From NCBI GenBank assembly GCA_013361595.1, contig JABFXT010000861.1, positions 1-7,123 on the forward strand: a DNA stretch of 7,123 nt. Direction: 5' to 3'. The DNA comes from Nocardia sp. Its GTDB lineage: Bacteria; Actinomycetota; Actinomycetes; Mycobacteriales; Mycobacteriaceae. Shown piece by piece: positions 1-7,123 of this stretch (within the stretch, counting starts at the first letter, position 1; the number at the start of each line of letters is the position of its first letter). The notes beneath the pieces are model-generated. The model made no database searches. It was given only the letters and a program-made list of their open reading frames with translations, and had not been told where the DNA came from. Made by a program: the position numbers and the translations under genes.

Positions 1-280
1 TGTACAGGAATTCACCGGGCCCGTGCACATGCGGGACCATTTCCGGGCCGATCAGCGTCGCCGCCGTACCGCGGGTGCACACCACGATCGTCTCGGAATG
101 CGCGTGGTAGTGGGCTCGCGAGATCTTGCCCGGTGGCATGTTCACCAGACCCGCGGAGATCGCTCGGGCGCCACAGGTCTCAGTGGTGACGCAGGGTACC
201 AGGAATTGGTCCTGCGGTCCCACGACCTGCTGGATATCGGTGGCGGATACGACGCGGGCGGAAGGGGCCGGGTCCGTCAT
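1..280 (-). CDS. Cupin-domain protein, N-terminal 93 residues (cut by window edge)
   Basis: Reading the minus strand from the ATG at 280 gives an open frame of 93 codons that leaves the window without a stop. It begins MTDPAPSARVVSATD. Residues 51-71 hold a near-complete cupin motif 1: Gly51, five residues, His57-Tyr-His59, an extra His61, Glu63 and Gly71. The last gap is one residue longer than the textbook motif. His57, His59 and Glu63 are the expected metal ligands. Residues 88-93 (PGEFLY) look like the strand just before motif 2, which lies outside the window. Small single-domain cupins include isomerases, dioxygenases and sugar or ligand-binding proteins, so no reaction can be assigned. 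The start is fixed because an in-frame TGA at 283-281 abuts the ATG; the ribosome-binding sequence is weak (GAAAG about 10 bases upstream). The gene follows pknG in the same direction after 261 bp, so co-transcription is possible but not shown. Confidence 0.85.
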   Translation of the reverse strand, partial: MTDPAPSARVVSATDIQQVVGPQDQFLVPCVTTETCGARAISAGLVNMPPGKISRAHYHAHSETIVVCTRGTAATLIGPEMVPHVHGPGEFLY

Positions 281-535
281 TCAGAACTGCTTTCGTTCGT
301 GCATCGGTCGCGGGGTCGAAGCTACCGCCGACCGGCGGGTACCGGCGCGGCCCAGTCCACCAGCGGTGGGAGGGATCCGGCGGTTCGTGGGGACAGCCGG
401 CCGATCGGTATCGCGCGGCGCTGCGCCCGGCTCATCGAAGGCTACGGCCGGTACCGGCCCGGAGACATCCGCCGTGGGTTTCGGGAATATGGGCACCGTC
501 GGCGGCCGGAACATGTTGTCCCGGACCCCGACCAC
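281..535 (-). CDS. Doubtful 84-residue hypothetical frame between pknG and the cupin gene
   Basis: A GTG at 535, seven bases after the pknG stop, opens an 84-codon frame that ends in TGA at 283-281, directly before the cupin ATG and in the same frame. An inner ATG at 514 would give 77 residues. The product is rich in Pro and Arg and has no signal peptide, membrane segment or motif I recognise. By hand count, about 20 of 84 third positions are A or T, clearly more than in the neighbouring genes, and second positions are GC-rich. Both argue against strong coding selection, although the first 40 codons look better than the rest. No good Shine-Dalgarno precedes either start. It may be plain intergenic DNA, a leader peptide, or a decayed N-terminal extension of the cupin gene. 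I list it only because it fills the gap. Confidence 0.2.
   Translation of the reverse strand: MVGVRDNMFRPPTVPIFPKPTADVSGPVPAVAFDEPGAAPRDTDRPAVPTNRRIPPTAGGLGRAGTRRSAVASTPRPMHERKQF
446..459. repeat. 14-bp perfect palindrome in the pknG-cupin gap
   Basis: The sequence reads GGCCGGTACCGGCC on both strands. It has no unpaired loop and no T-run on either side, so it is not a standard terminator. It could be a protein-binding site or a chance product of high GC. A separate 9-bp inverted pair (TCCGCCGTG at 468-476, CACGGCGGA at 533-541) begins directly after the pknG stop, but its 56-base loop also makes it a poor terminator. No other structure is convincing in 281-541. Confidence 0.4.
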
Positions 536-541
536 GGCGGA

Positions 542-4151
<3,610 letters not shown>

Positions 4152-4155
<4 letters not shown>

Positions 4156-5510
4156 CGATACTCCCGCAGTCTTGGCCAGATGCCGAAGGCGATATACGCC
4201 GCGGCGGCGATACCGAGGATCAACGCACCGGGCGCCAGATAGTCGAGTACCCGGGCGCTGTGGAAAATATTGCTGCGCAGTGTCTCCCGGGTGTCGGTGA
4301 TACCGCTGGCCAGCGCGTTGTCCAGGGATTCCACATGGACGGTCGCGTTCTCGGCGCCCGGCGCGGTCGCGATCGCTGCCGCCCGGGCGAATTCCCCGCG
4401 GTTGAGTGCCTCGTTCATCCGCTGATGCGCGGCCAGCCAGTGCAGCAGGGCGGCGCGCGCGTCGACGGTGGCCCGGTCGGTGTGGCCGGCGAGCAATTCG
4501 TTGAGCCGGGTGATGTTGGCGTCGAACGCGTGGTCGTAGTCGCCGGTGGTATCGCGGCGTACCAGTTTCAGGGTCTCCGCCGACCGCGCCTGCTGCGCGA
4601 GGATACGACTCTCGGTGAGCCGGGCGGCGGGAACCGTGCCGTCGGCGCGGCCGCTGGACATGGCCACCGACGAAACCGATCCGGCGACCACGGTCCACAG
4701 CATGAGGATCAGCAGCGCGCCCGAGGCCAGCAGCAGACCGGGATTGAAGGTCCGGTGCCAGTGCCGGGCCAGCAGCCGCTGTCCCCAGACGAGCGCGAGC
4801 ACGGTCACCACGAGCAGCACGATCGCGAACCACGGCGGCCGGACGTGCCGGTCCTGGGCGGTATCGACCGCGGCCGCGCGGCGCACGTACAGCTGTTCCG
4901 CCGTCGGCAGCAGCACCGTCTGCATCTGCGAGGACGCCTCGCTCAGATACGCCGCGCCGACCGGATGCCCTTCGCGGTTGTTCGCGCGGGCGGTCTCCAC
5001 CAGGCCCGAGTACACCGGCAGGCCCGATCCGATCCCCATCCGCTGCTCGACATCCTGGGCGTCGTCACCGGACAGCGTCACCAGATCGGCGCCCGCTTCT
5101 CCCAGCGCCTGGCTGTAGCGTTCGCGCACCTGCTGGGGTTCCAGACCACCGGAGATGAATGCCGTGGCCGCGGCCGCGTCGGCGACCGAGAGCGAGGTGT
5201 AGAGCCGATGTGCCGCGTTCGCATCGGGTTCGGTGTGGGCGAGCAGGATGTCGAGGTCGCGCTGACGGTCGTGGACGGCGCCCGCGGTGATCGCGCCCGA
5301 ACCCAGACACAGCACCACCAGCAGCAATCCCACCCCGAGCAGCCGTCCCGGCGACGACTGCGCGAACAGGCGTAACCGTGCCGGATTCAACCATTTCCAG
5401 GCCTGCGTGATCCGGGGGCGGACGATGCCCGCTCGGCCGGAGACGGGCGCCGGTTCCGGGTGGGCCGGGTCGGGTTCGAATACCACCCGATCCACCGCCA
5501 ACCGCGTCAT
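4152..5510 (-). CDS. glnX: GlnX: four-helix membrane protein linking GlnH to PknG
   Basis: The 452-residue product matches the conserved membrane protein Rv0412c (about 439 residues) in position and architecture. It has a cytoplasmic N-terminal tail of about 54 residues, rich in Arg near the membrane. Membrane helices lie at about 56-79, 226-245, 257-283 and 424-443. TM1-TM2 and TM3-TM4 each enclose about 140 mostly helical residues, predicted to be extracytoplasmic. The TM2-TM3 loop (about 12 residues, RHWHR) and the C-terminal WPRLREYR are short and basic, fitting the positive-inside rule with both ends in the cytoplasm. In M. tuberculosis GlnX is needed for the GlnH signal to reach PknG. 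The start is ATG 5510: GGAGG at 5521-5517 lies six bases before it. A GTG at 5516 would add two residues but sits directly against the GGAGG. First gene of the leftward operon. Confidence 0.93.
4161..4165 (-). promoter_or_regulatory. Ribosome-binding site of glnH
   Basis: GGGAG on the minus strand, five bases before the glnH ATG and inside the last codons of glnX. Together with the ATGA overlap it supports this start and suggests translational coupling of glnX and glnH. Confidence 0.75.
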
Positions 5511-5516
5511 GTCCAC

Positions 5517-5521
5517 CCTCC
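5517..5521 (-). promoter_or_regulatory. Ribosome-binding site that decides the glnX start
   Basis: A full GGAGG on the minus strand, six bases before ATG 5510 and zero bases before GTG 5516. Only the ATG is at a workable distance. Confidence 0.8.
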
Positions 5522-5680
5522 AACTCTGGGCGCCGTGTGCGCTGTATCGCTTCGCCGGTGCCGCGCGAGATCGCCCACACCGCGCCTATGAGCCTATTCG
5601 GTATTCTCCACGAGCGCGCCCCGACCTCCACAACCCTCACCCATTCGGTGCCGTGGGGCAGGATGGAGGCGACGGTCGAC
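5522..5680. promoter_or_regulatory. Divergent promoter region between glnX and the Nudix gene
   Basis: The 184 bp between the two start codons must drive both directions, because the genes are divergent and no other gene fits. The most AT-rich stretch is 5586-5609. On the plus strand TATTCT (5602-5607) is a possible -10 for the Nudix gene. On the minus strand TAGGCT (5596-5591) is a possible -10 for the glnX operon. Neither has a convincing -35 box, so exact promoters are guesses. GCCTAT occurs twice, at 5584-5589 and 5592-5597, and ATTCGGT twice, at 5596-5602 and 5643-5649. Confidence 0.5.
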
Positions 5681-5685
5681 GAGGG
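5681..5685 (+). promoter_or_regulatory. Ribosome-binding site of the Nudix gene
   Basis: GAGGG nine bases before ATG 5695. This supports the short start over the long upstream open frame, whose earlier codons run antisense through glnX. Confidence 0.6.
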
Positions 5686-5694
5686 CGGTGCGAG

Positions 5695-6441
5695 ATGCGT
5701 GGAGACGGTGACGGTTGGTCCATAAGCCCGGGTGGGGTGCGGCACTGGGGCCTGTTCGGTGCGGCCGGGCTGCTGTTGCGCGCCCCGCTCGGTACGGGTG
5801 GTTCGGCGGTGCTGCTACAGCATCGCGCCCTGTGGAGCCACCAGGGCGGCACCTGGGCACTGCCCGGCGGAGCGCGCGACAGCGATGAGACGGCGGTACA
5901 CGCCGCGGTCCGCGAAGCCGACGAGGAAGCCGGGATCAAGGCGGCCGATATCCGGGTCCGCGCACAACGGGTCACCGCCACCGCCCCGAGCGGCTGGACC
6001 TACACCACCGTGATCGCCGACGCCGGTAAACCGCTGCCGGTCTTCCCGAATATGGAAAGTGTGGAGCTCGCCTGGGTTCCCGAGAACGAGGTCGATCAGC
6101 GTCCGCTGCATGCCGGTTTCGCCGACGCCTGGCCGGGACTGCGGGCCACCTCCGCCCGGATGGACCCGCAGGAATGCTCGGCGGCCGAAGCGGCGGAACT
6201 GGTCGCCACGCTGCCGCGCACGGTCGACCTGGGGGCGGAGTTCATCTGGCTGCATGCCGAACCGGGCGGTCCGGGTGAGCGCGCGGTACTGCTGAACCCC
6301 CCGTACCCGCCGGAGGATCCGGAGCCCAGCGGTGCCCCGGATCCGGTGGGCGGAGGGGGCGATCCGGGACCGGGGGCCGCACCGGCGGATTCCCGGGTGC
6401 TCGGAATCCCGCGCAGTGCCGTGCTGGGACCCGAGGACTGA
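5695..6441 (+). CDS. mutT3: MutT3-like Nudix hydrolase
   Basis: 248 residues from ATG 5695. The complete Nudix box is at 59-81: Gly59, Glu65, Arg73-Glu74, Glu77-Glu78 and Gly80, with all Mg-binding glutamates present. The start (MRGDGDGW), the segment LLQHRALWSHQGGTW just before the box, and WTYTTVIADAG after it closely resemble M. tuberculosis MutT3 (Rv0413), which also lies divergent from the glnX-glnH-pknG operon. Nudix enzymes split nucleoside diphosphates linked to another group; MutT members clean up oxidised nucleotides. The substrate here is not determined. After about residue 200 the protein carries a roughly 48-residue Pro/Gly/Asp tail (DPEP, DPVG, DPGP; the DNA word GATCCGG recurs at 6316, 6340 and 6361) that I do not recall in the 217-residue mycobacterial protein. 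The stop is one base before the next gene's ATG. Confidence 0.93.
   Translation: MRGDGDGWSISPGGVRHWGLFGAAGLLLRAPLGTGGSAVLLQHRALWSHQGGTWALPGGARDSDETAVHAAVREADEEAGIKAADIRVRAQRVTATAPSGWTYTTVIADAGKPLPVFPNMESVELAWVPENEVDQRPLHAGFADAWPGLRATSARMDPQECSAAEAAELVATLPRTVDLGAEFIWLHAEPGGPGERAVLLNPPYPPEDPEPSGAPDPVGGGGDPGPGAAPADSRVLGIPRSAVLGPED
6433..6436 (+). promoter_or_regulatory. Ribosome-binding site of the reductase gene
   Basis: GAGG six bases before ATG 6443, lying within the last codons of the Nudix gene. It fixes the start and suggests coupled translation. Confidence 0.65.
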
Positions 6442-6442
6442 C

Positions 6443-7123
6443 ATGGACTTCGTCGCCGGCGAAACCACGCGCGCGAGCAGACCGTACGTATTGCTGTCGG
6501 TCGCGACCAGTGTCGACGGTTATATCGACGATACGGAGCCCGACCGTCTGCTGCTGTCCAACGACGCGGATTTCGACCGGGTGGACGGGCTCCGGGCCTG
6601 GGCGGACGCGATACTCGTCGGTGCCGAGACCGTGCGGCGCGACAATCCACGGCTGATCGTGCGGGACGAGTCGCGACGCGCCGAGCGGGTCGCCGCGGGC
6701 CGGACCGAACACCCCCGCAAGGTGACGGTGACCGCGAGCGGTGATCTGGACCCGGACGCGCGTTTCTGGCATCACGGGACCGCCGAACACGCACCGCTGG
6801 TGTACACCACCGAGAACGGCGCGCACCGACTGCGCGACCGCTTCCCCGGAACCGCCGAGATCGTGACGCTCGGCCCGGACCTCGGATTCGGGCCGCTGCT
6901 CGACGATCTCGGTGCCCGCGGTATCGGGCGGCTCATGGTGGAGGGCGGCGGCCGGATCCACACCGCCTTCCTGGCCGGAGGATTGGCCGACGAACTACAG
7001 CTCGCCGTCGGGCCCACCCTGGTCGGCGACCCGGCCGCACCGCGTTTCCTGCATCCCGCCCGGTTCCCCGGTGGCTCCACCCACCGGATGCGTCTGATCG
7101 ATATCGACCGGCTCGGCGATATG
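6443..7123 (+). CDS. RibD C-terminal/DHFR-like reductase, 3' end cut by window
   Basis: An open frame of 227 codons to the window edge. It reads as the RibD C-terminal (bifunctional deaminase-reductase) fold, a relative of dihydrofolate reductase. PYVLLSVATSVDGYIDD is at 14-30 and DAILVGAETVRRDNPRL at 55-71. LMVEGGGRIHTAFL (164-177) is the usual glycine-rich NADP(H)-binding turn, and VGPTLVGD (189-196) the conserved strand near the C-terminus. The usual domain ends shortly after, so probably only a few residues are missing. RibD itself reduces the ribosylaminopyrimidine of riboflavin synthesis, but no deaminase domain precedes this one, and many stand-alone members have unknown pterin-like or other substrates. 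One base separates it from the Nudix stop, so the two genes should be co-transcribed and coupled. Confidence 0.88.
   Translation, partial: MDFVAGETTRASRPYVLLSVATSVDGYIDDTEPDRLLLSNDADFDRVDGLRAWADAILVGAETVRRDNPRLIVRDESRRAERVAAGRTEHPRKVTVTASGDLDPDARFWHHGTAEHAPLVYTTENGAHRLRDRFPGTAEIVTLGPDLGFGPLLDDLGARGIGRLMVEGGGRIHTAFLAGGLADELQLAVGPTLVGDPAAPRFLHPARFPGGSTHRMRLIDIDRLGDM

Noticed and set aside
468..541. Possible pknG terminator made of the 9-bp inverted pair after the stop
   Set aside because: The loop of 56 bases is too long and no T-run follows, so it does not meet the pattern of an intrinsic terminator.
4156..4833. Upstream extension of the glnH frame to 4833
   Set aside because: It would run out of frame through glnX, hide the signal peptide and lipobox inside the protein, and ignore the GGGAG/ATGA start at 4155.
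5287..5694. Upstream extension of the Nudix frame to 5287
   Set aside because: This part is antisense to glnX and crosses the divergent promoter. The ATG at 5695 has a Shine-Dalgarno and matches the MutT3 N-terminus.

Overview
The window is high-GC DNA with strongly G/C-ending codons. Its core is a gene block (glnX-glnH-pknG, with a mutT3-type Nudix gene divergent from it) that I recognise from Mycobacterium tuberculosis (Rv0410c to Rv0413). Protein similarity is clear but far from identity. The PknG N-terminus is much longer than in mycobacteria, and the flanking genes differ. This suggests a mycolic-acid actinobacterium outside Mycobacterium, with Nocardia or a close relative most likely. 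The genus is an inference.

Layout from left to right. (1) Positions 1-280, minus strand: the N-terminal part of a small cupin protein that runs off the left edge. (2) 281-541: a 261-bp gap holding only a doubtful 84-codon reading frame and a short palindrome, with no clear terminator. (3) 542-5510, minus strand: a tight three-gene operon transcribed right to left. glnX encodes a membrane sensor, glnH an extracytoplasmic amino-acid-binding lipoprotein, and pknG a soluble Ser/Thr kinase with rubredoxin and TPR domains. glnX and glnH overlap by ATGA. pknG starts at or just inside the end of glnH. (4) 5511-5694: the divergent promoter region. (5) 5695-6441, plus strand: a MutT3-like Nudix hydrolase. 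(6) 6443-7123, plus strand: a RibD C-terminal/dihydrofolate-reductase-like oxidoreductase, translationally coupled to the Nudix gene and cut by the right edge close to its C-terminus.

How they work together. In M. tuberculosis, GlnH binds aspartate or glutamate outside the membrane and GlnX passes the signal across it. PknG then phosphorylates the FHA protein GarA, which controls 2-oxoglutarate and glutamate metabolism. All three components are intact here, and no ABC permease or ATPase gene lies beside glnH, which fits a sensing rather than a transport role. The two rightward genes look like a housekeeping nucleotide/pterin-type pair, but their substrates cannot be read from sequence.

I did not find a wholly new system. 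The most interesting points are the repeat-bearing N-terminal extension of PknG, the two-sensor-domain architecture of GlnX with almost no cytoplasmic part, the cupin gene downstream of pknG, and the Nudix-reductase coupling.
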